Positions 49,131-59,202 of a stretch of DNA of 64,000 bases are shown piece after piece (positions within the stretch are counted from its first letter, which is position 1; each line of letters starts with the position of its first letter). Origin of the DNA: Billgrantia antri (GTDB lineage: Bacteria; Pseudomonadota; Gammaproteobacteria; Pseudomonadales; Halomonadaceae); NCBI RefSeq assembly GCF_019430905.1, contig NZ_JAHYCA010000004.1, forward strand, positions 124,001 to 188,000. The letters are read 5' to 3'. The position numbers and the translations under genes are program-made. The notes beneath the pieces were generated by a model, which saw only the letters and a program-made list of their open reading frames with translations, did not search any database and was not told the DNA's origin.

Positions 49131-50246
49131 TCAGCCGCGATAATAGCCCGGCGCCACGAACGGCATCTTGCTCACGACCATGGGCAGGCGCTTGCCACGG
49201 ACTTCGGCATAGACCGTGGTGCCGAGATCGGCCTGCTCGACATCGACGTAGCCCATCGCCACAGGCTGCCCCACGCTGGGCCCGAAACCGCCCGAGGTTA
49301 CTTCACCAATGCGTTGACCGCTCTCGCTGTAGAGTTCGGCTCCCTCACGCACCGGGGCACGCCCTTCCCCCAGCAGGCCAACCCGCTTGCGACGATGATC
49401 CCTGGCATCGACCTGATGCAGGATCACATCGGCCCCGGGGAAACCGGCCGAACGTTCGCCGCCGTGGCGACGCGGCTTGCCGATGGCCCAGATCAGTCCG
49501 GCTTCCACCGGCGTGGTCTCAGTGTCGATATCGTGGCCATACAGACACAACCCCGCTTCCAGGCGCAAGGAGTCACGCGCACCCAGGCCAATCGCCTCGA
49601 CTTCCTCTTCCGCCAGCAGGCGGCGCGCCACTGCCTCGGTCTCGCTAGCCGGCACCGAGATCTCGAAGCCGTCCTCGCCGGTATAGCCACTGCGGCTCAC
49701 CCATACGGACACGCCATCGATCTCGAAGCGGCCGTGCTGCATGAACACCATCTCGCAGGCCTGCGGACAGTACCGGCGCATGACGTCAACGGCCTTGGGT
49801 CCCTGCAGGGCCAACAGGCCACGCTCCAGCACCTCGACCCGATGCTCATCGACGAGGCCGGTCTCGAGCAGTGCCACGTCCTGCTCCTTGCACGCGGCAT
49901 TGACCACCAGGTAGAGCACTCCATCGCCAGGGTTGGCCACCATCAGGTCGTCGAGAATGCCACCCTCGTGACCGGTGAACAGTGCATAGCGCTGCATGCC
50001 TTCGGGCAGGCCCACGATGTCGGCACACACCAGCGTCTCGAGCGCCTCGGCAGGACGCGGACCGTGCAACAGGATCTGCCCCATGTGAGAGACATCGAAC
50101 AGGCCACAGGCGGCACGGGTATGTTCGTGCTCCTTTTTGACCCCAAGCGGGTACTGCACCGGCATCTCATAGCCGGCAAAGGGGACCATCTTGCCTCCCA
50201 GCTCGAGATGCAGGTCGTGCAGGGGGGTACGCTTGAGTTGGCTCAT
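49131..50246 (-). CDS. gcvT: Glycine cleavage T-protein (aminomethyltransferase)
   Basis: A 371-aa tetrahydrofolate-dependent aminomethyltransferase of the glycine cleavage complex. VSHMGQILLHG, the catalytic Asp region GGILDDLMVANPG, and GYTGEDGFEISVP are family signatures. GAGG about 8 nt before the ATG. It is not joined to gcvH-gcvP: a symporter gene on the same strand and a divergent gap separate them. The L-protein is not in this window. Confidence 0.97.
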   Translation of the reverse strand: MSQLKRTPLHDLHLELGGKMVPFAGYEMPVQYPLGVKKEHEHTRAACGLFDVSHMGQILLHGPRPAEALETLVCADIVGLPEGMQRYALFTGHEGGILDDLMVANPGDGVLYLVVNAACKEQDVALLETGLVDEHRVEVLERGLLALQGPKAVDVMRRYCPQACEMVFMQHGRFEIDGVSVWVSRSGYTGEDGFEISVPASETEAVARRLLAEEEVEAIGLGARDSLRLEAGLCLYGHDIDTETTPVEAGLIWAIGKPRRHGGERSAGFPGADVILHQVDARDHRRKRVGLLGEGRAPVREGAELYSESGQRIGEVTSGGFGPSVGQPVAMGYVDVEQADLGTTVYAEVRGKRLPMVVSKMPFVAPGYYRG

Positions 50247-50335
50247 GGGGTTTCCTCATGACGTGATGGGAGGCGAGAGACCAGCCACGGAGGGAGAGGC
50301 ACACCAGGGTGCCTCTCCATCGTCGCGGCAGTCGT

Positions 50336-51742
50336 TCAGTGCTTGTCGTGGTCCAGATCCTCGCCCGGCAGCACGGTCTCGCCGTTGAAATAGTCGCGCG
50401 TCACCTTGAATACCACGGGCGACAGCAAGGCCAGCGCGATCAGGTTGGGAATTGCCATCATGGCGTTGAAGGTGTCGGCCATCAGCCAGATGAAGCCGAG
50501 CTGGGCCATGGCGCCAAGCGGGATCGCCAGCACGAACAGCACCCGGTAGAGCATGATCGAGCGCGTACCGAACAGGAACTGGAAACACTTCTCACCGTAG
50601 AACGACCAGCCCAGGATGGTGGTGAAGGCGAAAACCGCCAGCGCCAGCGACACGATCTGGTTGCCCCAGCCCGGCAAGGCCGCATCGAAGGAGAGCGCGG
50701 TCAGCGAAGCCCCCTGCTCGCCGTCGATCCATACCGTGGAGGTCAGGATGACCAGTGCGGTGATGGTGCAGACGATGATGGTATCGATGAAGGTGCCGAG
50801 CATGGCGATCAAGCCCTGGCGAACAGGGTTACGGGTCTTGGCCGCCGCGTGGGCGATGGGCGCGCTGCCCAGGCCCGCCTCGTTGGAGAAGATACCGCGC
50901 GCCACGCCGAAGCGGATCGCTGCCATCACCGCCGCGCCGGCGAAGCCACCCGCCGCCGCCACCGGATTGAAGGCGTAGTAGAAGATCAGACCGAAGGCTT
51001 CGCCGATCTGGCCTGCATTGACGATGAGCACCAGCAGGCCCGCCACCACGTAGGCGATACCCATGATCGGAACCAGCTTGCCCGCAACCTTGGCGATGCG
51101 CTTGATACCGCCGAGGATGACGGCACCCGCCAGGACCATGATGACCACGCCGGTCATCCAGGGAGGAATGCCGAAGGTGGAGTCGAGGGCGTCGGCCACG
51201 GAGTTCGATTGCACGGTGTTGCCGATACCGAAGGCAGCCACGGCGCCGAAGAAAGCGAAGGCGCCGCCCAGCCACAGCCACTTCCTGCCCAGACCGTTCT
51301 TTATGTAGAACATCGGGCCGCCGACGTGGTAGCCAGTGCTGTCGGTCTCGCGGAAACGCACCGCGAGCACTGCCTCGGAGAATTTCGTCGCCATGCCGAC
51401 GAGCGCAGTGATCCACATCCAGAACACCGCACCGGGTCCGCCCAGGGCGATCGCCGTTGCCACGCCGGCGATGTTGCCGGTACCGATGGTGGCCGACAGG
51501 GCCGTCATCAGCGCGTTGAACGGAGAGATTTCACCCTCGTCGCCCGCCTTCTTCGCCTCGCCGGGCGCCGGCTTGGCATCACGCCCTTGCCACATCAGCT
51601 TGAAACCGGTGCCCAGCTTGCGGATAGGCATGAGCTTCAAGCCGATCTGCAGATATAGCCCCACCCCCAATAGCAGGATGAGCATCAACGGCCCCCAAAC
51701 CACGCCGTTGATGGCGCTGAATATCGCTGTCAATGTTTCCAC
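50336..51742 (-). CDS. Alanine/glycine:cation symporter (AGCS family)
   Basis: A 468-aa sodium-coupled amino acid transporter with about 11 membrane segments. GVGLYLQIGLKLMPIRKL, TALSATIGTGNIAGVATAI and FSNEAGLGSAPIAHAAAKT are the AGCS signatures. The start is GTG at 51742, with GAGGG 8 nt upstream. Placed between gcvT and gcvHP, it probably imports glycine or alanine for the cleavage pathway, using the sodium gradient expected in a halophile. Confidence 0.95.
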   Translation of the reverse strand: METLTAIFSAINGVVWGPLMLILLLGVGLYLQIGLKLMPIRKLGTGFKLMWQGRDAKPAPGEAKKAGDEGEISPFNALMTALSATIGTGNIAGVATAIALGGPGAVFWMWITALVGMATKFSEAVLAVRFRETDSTGYHVGGPMFYIKNGLGRKWLWLGGAFAFFGAVAAFGIGNTVQSNSVADALDSTFGIPPWMTGVVIMVLAGAVILGGIKRIAKVAGKLVPIMGIAYVVAGLLVLIVNAGQIGEAFGLIFYYAFNPVAAAGGFAGAAVMAAIRFGVARGIFSNEAGLGSAPIAHAAAKTRNPVRQGLIAMLGTFIDTIIVCTITALVILTSTVWIDGEQGASLTALSFDAALPGWGNQIVSLALAVFAFTTILGWSFYGEKCFQFLFGTRSIMLYRVLFVLAIPLGAMAQLGFIWLMADTFNAMMAIPNLIALALLSPVVFKVTRDYFNGETVLPGEDLDHDKH

Positions 51743-51903
51743 GAACGTATCCCTCTGTTGTTTAGACTGTTTTTAAGGCAATTTCCGAAGATCCCCACTA
51801 TCGGACGGCGCTACCATAGCGGAAAGTACCGCAATCGTTCCACCAGGTCACAAAGCCTGCTGCCAGTCGTTCGTCTTGTCTCGGCTGCGCAAGCTTAGCG
51901 CGT

Positions 51904-51919
51904 GTTTCGTATCGGAAAC
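51904..51919. promoter_or_regulatory. Candidate operator, symporter side
   Basis: Inverted GTTTC and GAAAC flank GTATCG. The same TTTC-GTAT-GGAAA pattern recurs at 52185-52202 before gcvH. Located about 160 nt upstream of the symporter start. The binding protein is unknown. Confidence 0.4.
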
Positions 51920-52184
51920 AAATATCGTATGACCGTATGACTTACATTTTGGCGACACGCACAAGCCTGGCCTGGCTCCCGAGCAACACGTTTCACAGCG
52001 TAGTGAGCCTCTCCTGCCATGTCGAATCCCAGCGCTGCACAGCGGAGAGCTTACTCTTGCGCATCTTGCACTGGACGCCTGCCACCCTAGACGCCACGCT
52101 ATCGATGCGGCACTTCTAGCGCATTACCCCAGGGCTCGCCAAACGGCGTCAATGGCGTTAGCATTCGTCGCACAGACAGAAACC

Positions 52185-52202
52185 TTTTTCGTATAGGAAA
52201 AA
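52185..52202. promoter_or_regulatory. Candidate operator overlapping the gcvH ribosome site
   Basis: TTTTTC and GAAAAA flank GTATAG, making an inverted repeat that contains the AGGA ribosome site of gcvH. Matches the element at 51904-51919 in TTTCGTAT-GGAAA. A protein bound here could block both transcription and the start of translation. Confidence 0.4.
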
Positions 52203-52206
52203 TATC

Positions 52207-52599
52207 ATGAGCTCGATCCCTGCCAACCTGCGCTACAACGACAGTCACGAGTGGGTGCTCGACAATGGCGACGGCACCGTCACCATCGGCATTACCGATC
52301 ATGCCCAGGAAGCCCTTGGCGACGTCGTGTTCGTCGAACTTCCCGAGGTGGGGCGCACCCTCGCGAAAGGAGAAGAGTTCGGCGTGATCGAATCGGTCAA
52401 GGCTGCCTCCGACCTCTATGCCCCGCTGGCCGGTGAGATCGTCGAGGTCAACGAAGCCCTCGAAGATGCCCCCGAGACGGTCAATGAAGCGCCCTATGAG
52501 GGCGGCTGGATCATGAAGGTTCGCGTCGAGGATGCAGCTGCCGTCGAAGCACTGCTGGATGCCGAGGCGTACCAGGCCGTGGTCGACAGCGACGCCTGA
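52207..52599 (+). CDS. gcvH: Glycine cleavage H-protein
   Basis: A 130-aa lipoyl carrier that shuttles the aminomethyl group between P, T and L proteins. The lipoylated lysine is Lys65 in [16 protein letters not shown], and HEWV near the N-terminus and GGWIMKVR complete the family pattern. AGGA lies 8 nt upstream of the ATG. gcvP begins 92 nt after the stop and is probably in the same transcript. Confidence 0.98.
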   Translation: MSSIPANLRYNDSHEWVLDNGDGTVTIGITDHAQEALGDVVFVELPEVGRTLAKGEEFGVIESVKAASDLYAPLAGEIVEVNEALEDAPETVNEAPYEGGWIMKVRVEDAAAVEALLDAEAYQAVVDSDA

Positions 52600-52691
52600 C
52601 CGGCTCCTCCGAGCGCTGCAGCGATGCTCCCGTCCCGGCGACCGGGCATTTCGAATCGCCGGGCACATCCCCACAACGTACAGGGTTATCC

Positions 52692-55586
52692 ATGGTTAAC
52701 GACAACCGCCGCCTGGCCGAACTGGCCGATCATGACGCCTTCATCCGTCGCCACAATGGCCCCGGAGCCGAAGATGTAGCCGCCATGCTGGCGGCGCTGG
52801 ACATGGACAGCCTCGATACACTGGTCGAACGTACCGTACCCGCAGACATCCGCCTGAATCGCGAGCTGGATCTCGATCCGCCACGCAGCGAAGCCGAGGC
52901 GCTCGACTATCTCAAGCGCCTGGCGCGCCAGAACAAGGTGTTCAAGACCTACATCGGCCAGGGCTACTACAACACCCATGTGCCCGCCGTAATCCAGCGC
53001 AACGTGCTGGAGAATCCTGGCTGGTACACCGCCTACACGCCCTACCAGCCGGAAATCGCCCAGGGCCGCCTGGAAGGCCTGCTCAACTTCCAGCAGATGG
53101 TGATGGATCTCACCGGCATGGAGCTAGCCAACGCCTCGCTGCTCGACGAGGCCACCGCCGCCGCCGAGGCCATGGCGCTGTGCCAGCGCGCCAACAAGAA
53201 ATCGAAGAGCAACGCCTTCTTCGTTGCCGACGACGTGCTGCCGCAGACGCTGGACGTGGTGCGTACGCGCGCCCACTACTTCGGCTTCGAACTGATCGTC
53301 GGCCCCGCCGAAAACCTGGCCGAGCACGACGTGTTCGGCGCCCTGCTGCAGTACCCCGGCGAAAGCGGCCGCGTCCACGACCTCGCCCCGCTGCTCGCCG
53401 CCGCGCGCGAGAAGAACGTGATGACCTGCGTGGCCGCCGACATCATGAGCCTGGTACTGCTCAAGGAACCGGGCGCACTGGGCGCCGACATCGTGGTCGG
53501 CAACAGCCAGCGCTTCGGCGTACCGATGGGCTACGGCGGCCCGCATGCCGCCTACTTCGCCACCACCGACAAGCTCAAGCGCTCGATCCCGGGTCGCATC
53601 ATCGGCGTATCCAAGGATGCCCGCGGCAACACCGCCCTGCGCATGGCCATGCAGACCCGCGAGCAGCACATCCGTCGCGAGAAGGCCACGTCCAACATCT
53701 GTACCGCCCAGGCGCTACTGGCCAACATCGCCGGCTTCTACGCCGTCTATCACGGGGCCGAAGGCCTCACTACCATCGCCACGCGCATCCACCGCCTGAC
53801 CACTATCCTGGCCGAAGGGCTGAAGGCCAAAGGGGTGGCGCTGGGGCACGACAGCTGGTTCGATACCCTGCGCCTGAGCGGCGTTGATGCCGGCAAGATT
53901 CACGGCCGCGCCCTGACCCACGAAATCAACCTGCGCTATTTCGACAACGGCGACATCGGCGTCAGTCTGGACGAGACCACCACCGCCCACGATCTCGACA
54001 CGCTGTTCGACGTGCTGCTCGATGAGGAGCATGGCCTCTCCGTCACGGCCCTGGACGAACAGGTGGCCAGCCAAGGCATCAGCGGGATTCCCGCCGCCAG
54101 TCGTCGCCAGAGCGAGTTCCTGACGCACCCGACCTTCCAGCGCTACCGCAGCGAGACCGAGATGCTGCGCTACCTCAAGCGCCTGGAGAACAAGGATCTT
54201 TCGCTCACCCATGCGATGATCCCGCTGGGCTCGTGCACCATGAAGCTCAACGCCACCAGCGAGATGATTCCCATCACCTGGCCAGAGTTCGGCCAGCTGC
54301 ACCCCTTCGTACCGCGGGATCAGGCAGTCGGCTACAAGCAGATGATCGACGAGCTGGCGGCCTTCCTGGTCGAGATCACCGGCTACGACCACATCTCGAT
54401 GCAGCCCAACTCCGGCGCCCAAGGGGAATACGCCGGCCTGGTGGCCATTCGCCGCTATCAGGCCGCCCAGGGCGAGGGACACCGCGACGTATGCCTGATC
54501 CCCAGCTCCGCCCACGGCACCAACCCCGCCTCCGCCGCCATGGCGCAGATGAAAGTAGTGGTGGTCGAGTGCGACGAGATGGGCAACATCGATCTCGACG
54601 ACCTGCGTGCCAAGGCCGAGCAGCACGGCGACGCCCTGTCGGCAATCATGCTCACCTACCCCTCGACCCACGGCGTGTTCGAGGAGGGGGTACGTGAGGC
54701 CTGCGCCATCGTCCATCGCCACGGTGGCCAGGTCTACATCGACGGCGCCAACATGAATGCCCAGGTCGGCCTCTCCCGCCCCGGCGACTTCGGCGGCGAC
54801 GTCAGCCACCTCAACCTGCACAAGACGTTCTGCATCCCGCATGGTGGCGGTGGCCCGGGCATGGGCCCGATCGGAGTCAAGGCGCACCTGGCGCCCTACG
54901 TCTCCAATCACGTGGTGACGCCGATTCCGGGCGTCAAGGAGCATTGCGGCGCGGTCTCGGCGGCGGCCTACGGCAGCGCCTCGATCCTGCCGATCTCCTG
55001 GGCCTACATCAAGATGATGGGCGCACGCGGCCTGCGCCAGGCAACCGAGCTGGCCATCCTCAACGCCAACTACGTCGCCAAGCGCCTCGAGCGGCACTAC
55101 CCGGTACTCTATCGCGGCGTCAACGGTACCGTGGCCCACGAGTGCATTATCGACATCCGCCCGCTCAAGGCGGCCTCGGGTATTAGCGAAGAAGACATCG
55201 CCAAGCGCCTGATGGACTACGGCTTCCATGCGCCGACCATGTCTTTCCCGGTGCCCGGCACGCTGATGGTGGAGCCCACCGAATCGGAGTCGCGCTACGA
55301 GATCGACCGCTTCTGCGACGCCATGATCGCCATTCGCGAGGAGATCGCTCGGGTAGAGCGCGGCGAGTGGCCGGCCGACGACAACCCGCTGGTGAACGCA
55401 CCGCATACCATGGCCGACCTGATGGACTCAACCTGGGAGCGACCCTACTCCCGCGAGGTCGGTGCTTTCCCCGCGGAAGCGGTCAAGGCGGCCAAGTACT
55501 GGCCAGCAGTCAATCGCGTCGACAACGTCTTCGGCGACCGCCAGCTGATCTGCTCCTGCCCCAGCATCGACGAGTACCGCGACTGA
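52692..55586 (+). CDS. gcvP: Glycine dehydrogenase (decarboxylating), P-protein
   Basis: A 964-aa PLP enzyme, single-chain P-protein, that decarboxylates glycine and passes the aminomethyl group to GcvH. The PLP lysine is Lys711 in [17 protein letters not shown]. The N-terminal half ([33 protein letters not shown]) and C-terminal half ([15 protein letters not shown]) are both complete. Follows gcvH and ends at a strong terminator. Confidence 0.98.
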   Translation: MVNDNRRLAELADHDAFIRRHNGPGAEDVAAMLAALDMDSLDTLVERTVPADIRLNRELDLDPPRSEAEALDYLKRLARQNKVFKTYIGQGYYNTHVPAVIQRNVLENPGWYTAYTPYQPEIAQGRLEGLLNFQQMVMDLTGMELANASLLDEATAAAEAMALCQRANKKSKSNAFFVADDVLPQTLDVVRTRAHYFGFELIVGPAENLAEHDVFGALLQYPGESGRVHDLAPLLAAAREKNVMTCVAADIMSLVLLKEPGALGADIVVGNSQRFGVPMGYGGPHAAYFATTDKLKRSIPGRIIGVSKDARGNTALRMAMQTREQHIRREKATSNICTAQALLANIAGFYAVYHGAEGLTTIATRIHRLTTILAEGLKAKGVALGHDSWFDTLRLSGVDAGKIHGRALTHEINLRYFDNGDIGVSLDETTTAHDLDTLFDVLLDEEHGLSVTALDEQVASQGISGIPAASRRQSEFLTHPTFQRYRSETEMLRYLKRLENKDLSLTHAMIPLGSCTMKLNATSEMIPITWPEFGQLHPFVPRDQAVGYKQMIDELAAFLVEITGYDHISMQPNSGAQGEYAGLVAIRRYQAAQGEGHRDVCLIPSSAHGTNPASAAMAQMKVVVVECDEMGNIDLDDLRAKAEQHGDALSAIMLTYPSTHGVFEEGVREACAIVHRHGGQVYIDGANMNAQVGLSRPGDFGGDVSHLNLHKTFCIPHGGGGPGMGPIGVKAHLAPYVSNHVVTPIPGVKEHCGAVSAAAYGSASILPISWAYIKMMGARGLRQATELAILNANYVAKRLERHYPVLYRGVNGTVAHECIIDIRPLKAASGISEEDIAKRLMDYGFHAPTMSFPVPGTLMVEPTESESRYEIDRFCDAMIAIREEIARVERGEWPADDNPLVNAPHTMADLMDSTWERPYSREVGAFPAEAVKAAKYWPAVNRVDNVFGDRQLICSCPSIDEYRD

Positions 55587-55613
55587 CGCGTCGCTGACTG
55601 AAGCAGCAAAGCG

Positions 55614-55645
55614 AAACGGCCCGCCGAGCGATCGGCGGGCCGTTT
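55614..55645. terminator. Bidirectional terminator after gcvP
   Basis: A 14-bp perfect stem, AAACGGCCCGCCGA (55614-55627) and TCGGCGGGCCGTTT (55632-55645), with a GCGA tetraloop and U/A ends. It lies between gcvP and the convergent LysR gene. Confidence 0.85.
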
Positions 55646-55663
55646 GCCTTGTGTCTGCCTGCC

Positions 55664-56578
55664 CTACAGCGGCGAAGTGACTTCCCCGTAGCCGAAACGC
55701 TCACGCATGCGCTGCTCGCGGAATCCCTCCAGCAAGCGCGCATATCGGCGCGGTATCTTGGCGCCTGAGCGAGTGACCAGATGCAGCGCCTCATGCTCCG
55801 TTACCGGCAAATCGAGCTCCTTGACCTGGCGTTGCCAAGGCGAGGTCTCCAGCACCAGCCGCGACACTACGGTAAAGCCAAGGCCACGGGCTACCGCATC
55901 CATCACCATGCTCACCTCGTTGGTGAAGCCCTGACGGCGAAACTGGCTCATGGAGCGAAATTCGTCGGGAAAGTTGCTGCGCAATAGCGCCCCGGCATGG
56001 TTGATGCCGTCGGAATAGTTGAGAAAGCCGATACCCATCAGCTCGGTAAGAGAAGTACCGGCGAAATCGGCGGGCACCACCAGGCACAGCGGCTCCTGAT
56101 GCCACAGCCGGCAATCCAGCTCGGGGTGCCGAATCGGCTCGGTGACGATCCCCAGGTCGTAGCGCCCCGCCAGCACGTCCGAGACGATCTCGTGGCTGAA
56201 GGCGAAACTGTAGTTGACCGTCAGCCCCGGCGACATTTGTTGCTGCCCGAGAATGTAGGGGTAGAACATCAGACCCACACTGCCGGGGGAGGCAATGCGG
56301 CATTCTCCGGTATCGAGCGCATCGTCATCCAGTGAATGGCGGAACTGCTCGTGCTCGGCGAACAGGCGCAGACCGTAGTCATAGGCCCGCCGCCCCGCCT
56401 CGGTGAGCGTGAAGCGCCGCCCCTGGCGCTCCAGCAGCGGCTTGTCGAGGTACTGCTCGAGCTTGCGCACATGCTGGCTGACGCCAGGTTGCGTCATGTC
56501 GAGATGGCGTGCGGTGCGCGTGAAGCTGCCGGTTTCGACCAGGGTAATGAAGGTACGGAAATACTGGGCATTGAACAT
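55664..56578 (-). CDS. LysR-family transcriptional regulator
   Basis: A 304-aa LysR protein with an N-terminal winged HTH (FRTFITLVETGSFTRTARHLDMTQPGVSQHVRKLE, in parts) and a substrate-binding-like domain. It ends convergently with gcvP and is divergent from ppnN, 204 nt away. Targets are not evident; the neighbour ppnN or the glycine genes are possibilities without direct support. Confidence 0.9.
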   Translation of the reverse strand: MFNAQYFRTFITLVETGSFTRTARHLDMTQPGVSQHVRKLEQYLDKPLLERQGRRFTLTEAGRRAYDYGLRLFAEHEQFRHSLDDDALDTGECRIASPGSVGLMFYPYILGQQQMSPGLTVNYSFAFSHEIVSDVLAGRYDLGIVTEPIRHPELDCRLWHQEPLCLVVPADFAGTSLTELMGIGFLNYSDGINHAGALLRSNFPDEFRSMSQFRRQGFTNEVSMVMDAVARGLGFTVVSRLVLETSPWQRQVKELDLPVTEHEALHLVTRSGAKIPRRYARLLEGFREQRMRERFGYGEVTSPL

Positions 56579-56782
56579 GGCGCATCGCTTGCTAGTGCGG
56601 TCGGGGCGCGACCGGATGCTGCCATCCTACCACCGCGAGCCAGGCGGCGCAGCGCTGCGCCCTTCTGGCCAGCGTGGTAGCATCGACTTACGTCTCGATG
56701 ATCTCAAATCGATGAATATTGCATGACCCCCTGTCCACCTCCATGCGACAGGGACGCAAGCCGACACCACAAGGATCGTTTC

Positions 56783-58147
56783 ATGCCCGATACCATCTCC
56801 GCCACCATCTCGCCCCTGCGAAGCCTGGAAGTGCTCTCGCAGCACGAGGTCAACCGCTTACGCGATACCTCCAAGGCCGGCCTGCACGACCTGCTGCGGC
56901 GCTGTTCGCTAGCCGTACTCAGCTCAGGCAGCATGACCGACGACAGCCTGGTGCTGATGGAGACCTACCACGACTTCGATATCGAAGTGATCCAGCAGGA
57001 TCGAGGCATCCGACTCAAGGTCACCAATGCACCGGCCGAGGCCTTCGTCGACGGCAAGATGATCCGCGGCATCCGCGAGCATCTGTCCTCGGTGCTGCGC
57101 GACATCATCTACGTCTATAACGAGATCCAGCATCACCAGCGCTTCGACCTGACCACGGGTGAAGGCACCACCAATGCCGTGTTCCACATCCTGCGCAAGG
57201 CCGGCACGCTGAAGCCCGGCCGCGACCCCGGCATCGTGGTGTGCTGGGGCGGCCACTCGATCACTCGCGAGGAGTACGACTACACCAAGGACGTCGGCTA
57301 CCATCTTGGCCTACGCGAGCTGGACATCTGCACCGGCTGCGGCCCTGGCGCCATGAAAGGACCGATGAAGGGGGCCAACCTGGCGCATGCCAAGCAGCGC
57401 ATCGGCGATGGTCGTTATCTGGGCATTTCCGAGCCTGGCATCATCGCCGCCGAAGCGCCCAATCCGCTGGTCAACGAACTGGTGGTCATGCCCGACATCG
57501 AAAAACGCCTCGAGGCCTTCGTACGCCTTGGGCATGGCATCGTGGTTTTCCCCGGCGGGGTCGGCACGGCCGAGGAGATTCTCTATCTGCTGGGGATCCT
57601 GCTCCACCCGGACAACCACGACATGAAGCTGCCGGTCATCTTCACCGGCCCCGCCAATTCGGCCGAATACTTTCAGCGTATCGATGAATTCCTGGTCTAT
57701 ACCCTGGGTGAAGCGGTACGCAGCAAGTACCGCATCATCGTCGACGACCCCGTCGAGGTCGCTCGCACCATGCGCCAGGGCATCGACAGCGTCACCGAAT
57801 TCCGGCGTGCCCACCAGGACGCCTTCCATTTCAATTGGCGGCTCACCGTTGCACGCGATTTTCAGGACACCTTCGAACCGACGCATACCGCGATGGCCGG
57901 CCTCGCACTGCATCGCAACCAACCGGTGCACGAACTGGCGGCCAACCTGCGTCGCGCGTTCTCAGGCATCGTGGCAGGAAATGTAAAGGAGCACGGATTG
58001 CGCGCGATCGAAGCCCACGGACCCTTTCAGTTGCACGCCGAGTCCGAGCTAATGCGGCGCCTGGATGAGCTGCTCGGCTCCTTCGTCGCCCAGGGCCGCA
58101 TGAAGCTCCCGGGACAGGAGTACGTGCCCTGCTATCGACTGGTGTGA
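56783..58147 (+). CDS. ppnN: Pyrimidine/purine nucleotide 5'-monophosphate nucleosidase (PpnN)
   Basis: A 454-aa LOG-family nucleosidase, the same length as E. coli PpnN (YgdH), which cleaves nucleoside monophosphates to base and ribose-5-phosphate and responds to (p)ppGpp. The LOG motif PGGVGTAEEI is present, with the upstream CTGCGPGAMKGPMKGA loop. AAGGA 7 nt before the ATG at 56783 gives the family N-terminus; 20 upstream in-frame codons are dismissed. Divergent from the LysR gene. Confidence 0.96.
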   Translation: MPDTISATISPLRSLEVLSQHEVNRLRDTSKAGLHDLLRRCSLAVLSSGSMTDDSLVLMETYHDFDIEVIQQDRGIRLKVTNAPAEAFVDGKMIRGIREHLSSVLRDIIYVYNEIQHHQRFDLTTGEGTTNAVFHILRKAGTLKPGRDPGIVVCWGGHSITREEYDYTKDVGYHLGLRELDICTGCGPGAMKGPMKGANLAHAKQRIGDGRYLGISEPGIIAAEAPNPLVNELVVMPDIEKRLEAFVRLGHGIVVFPGGVGTAEEILYLLGILLHPDNHDMKLPVIFTGPANSAEYFQRIDEFLVYTLGEAVRSKYRIIVDDPVEVARTMRQGIDSVTEFRRAHQDAFHFNWRLTVARDFQDTFEPTHTAMAGLALHRNQPVHELAANLRRAFSGIVAGNVKEHGLRAIEAHGPFQLHAESELMRRLDELLGSFVAQGRMKLPGQEYVPCYRLV

Positions 58148-58171
58148 TCGGGAGGAAAAGAGTAGCGGCAT

Positions 58172-58203
58172 AATGGCTGGGCGCAACCGCACCCGGCCAT
58201 TTT
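58172..58203. terminator. Bidirectional terminator after ppnN
   Basis: AATGGCTGGG (58172-58181) and CCCGGCCATT (58192-58201) form a 10-bp stem with one wobble pair around a 10-nt loop, followed by T residues. It separates ppnN from the convergent membrane-protein gene. Confidence 0.6.
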
Positions 58204-58206
58204 CCC

Positions 58207-58581
58207 TCAACCCTGCGGGCTGATGGGTCGTCCCCAGAGCCACAGAGCATGCAGCAGCAGCCCCAGGGTGGCGCCATGAGCGATCAACAGCTGCCAGCTC
58301 ATCCAGTCGGTGAGCAGCGCATGCCAGAGACCCATCAGTGCCAGCCCAGCCACCAGCGACAGTGCCAGCCGCCTGCCCAGCCGTGGCAGCCGGGAACGCT
58401 CGTCTGCGCCCAGCATGCGCCAGTTCAGCATTGCCACCACCGCCACCACGCCAATGGCGATTACGATCAGAGTAAGGCGATTGTCGTGACCGCCAGCGAG
58501 ATAGCGCGGCACGGTGGCCAGCATCAGGATCAGCAGGCCCGTCAACAGGCTCAACCGCTCGGCGGTTGGCGAAGCGTTCAT
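58207..58581 (-). CDS. Small integral membrane protein, unknown function
   Basis: A 124-aa protein with about four hydrophobic segments (LSLLTGLLILMLATVPRYL, LTLIVIAIGVVAVVAML, LALSLVAGLALMGLWHALL, LLIAHGATLGLLLHALWLW). No family was recognised. The ATG at 58581 lies 1 nt after the yqcA stop and has AAGGTGG upstream, so it is probably translationally coupled to yqcA. The longer frame to 58758 overlaps yqcA and is rejected. Confidence 0.7.
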   Translation of the reverse strand: MNASPTAERLSLLTGLLILMLATVPRYLAGGHDNRLTLIVIAIGVVAVVAMLNWRMLGADERSRLPRLGRRLALSLVAGLALMGLWHALLTDWMSWQLLIAHGATLGLLLHALWLWGRPISPQG

Positions 58582-58582
58582 C

Positions 58583-59047
58583 TCAGGCCACCTTGAGCTG
58601 CTGGGTCTCGATCCATTCCTCGGCCCATGGCAGCGCAGCATCGTCGGCCATGAAGGTTTCCATGGCATCGACCTCCAGCCGCTCCCCCAGGCGAGTGGCG
58701 CCCAGCCCCTCGAGCATTTCGTCGAGGCGGCGACCGGCTCCGCAAAAGGTATCGCCATAAGAGCTGTCGCCCAAGGCGATCACACCGTAGCGCAGTCCCA
58801 CCAGCGATGGGCTGTGCTCATCCAGCCCACGGGCGAAGGGCACGAAGTTGCCGGGAAAGTCGCCGCTACCGGTGGTGGAAACACAGAACAGCGCCAGATC
58901 GGGCTGCTCTTCCGTCAAGTCTTCCAGCGTGGGCTGTTCGAGAATGGCGGTTTCATAGCCGGCCGCCTCGAACAGCGGCGCGACCTGTTCGGCGACGTCG
59001 AGCGCGCCGCCGTACATGGTTCCTACGAAGATCTTAAGCATTGGCAT
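58583..59047 (-). CDS. yqcA: Flavodoxin YqcA
   Basis: A 154-aa FMN-binding short-chain flavodoxin. IFVGTMYGGALDVAEQ is the phosphate loop, and STTGSGDFPGNFVPFARGL and LRYGVIALGDSSYGDTFCGAG are the flavin-contact loops, all close to E. coli YqcA. Probably an electron carrier; the partner is unknown. Start at 59047 or at the ATG two codons on; neither has a strong ribosome site. Confidence 0.9.
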   Translation of the reverse strand: MPMLKIFVGTMYGGALDVAEQVAPLFEAAGYETAILEQPTLEDLTEEQPDLALFCVSTTGSGDFPGNFVPFARGLDEHSPSLVGLRYGVIALGDSSYGDTFCGAGRRLDEMLEGLGATRLGERLEVDAMETFMADDAALPWAEEWIETQQLKVA

Positions 59048-59169
59048 GTCGAGGGTTAACCTGAATTCATTCGACGCGATGGTACCATGCGCCTGTCGGA
59101 TGTCGCAGTTCGGCTTTGGCCACGACCCTTGGTGACGAGGTGCCGCATGCAGCGGACATCATGCCCGAG

Positions 59170-59175
59170 TATAAT
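59170..59175 (+). promoter_or_regulatory. Consensus -10 element upstream of the DUF2788 gene
   Basis: A perfect TATAAT lies 27 nt before the ATG at 59203, leaving room for a start near 59182 and the AAGGAGG site at 59191-59197. No good -35 hexamer is seen 16-18 nt upstream, so this is a partial promoter call. Confidence 0.5.
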
Positions 59176-59202
59176 GGTCGGCCTTTCTTGCAAGGAGGCG
59201 AC

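Larger units (their letters stand above)
51743..52206. promoter_or_regulatory. 464-bp divergent control region (symporter / gcvH)
   Basis: No gene is supported. A glycine riboswitch was looked for and its conserved core was not recognised on either strand. Two similar short sequences, TTTCGTATCGGAAA (51905-51918) and TTTCGTATAGGAAA (52187-52200), sit near the symporter promoter side and over the gcvH ribosome site. They suggest a common regulator of the two divergent arms. Confidence 0.5.

Noticed and set aside
51937..52119. 60-aa open frame before gcvH
   Set aside because: No Shine-Dalgarno, no homology pattern; the region is better read as control DNA.
51743..52206. Glycine riboswitch upstream of gcvH or the symporter
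   Set aside because: The conserved CCGAAGG-type core and paired aptamers were not found by eye on either strand; an Rfam search would settle it.
53715..55406. 563-aa minus-strand open frame
   Set aside because: Entirely antisense to gcvP; low-complexity His/Val/Asp-rich translation typical of a reverse-frame shadow.
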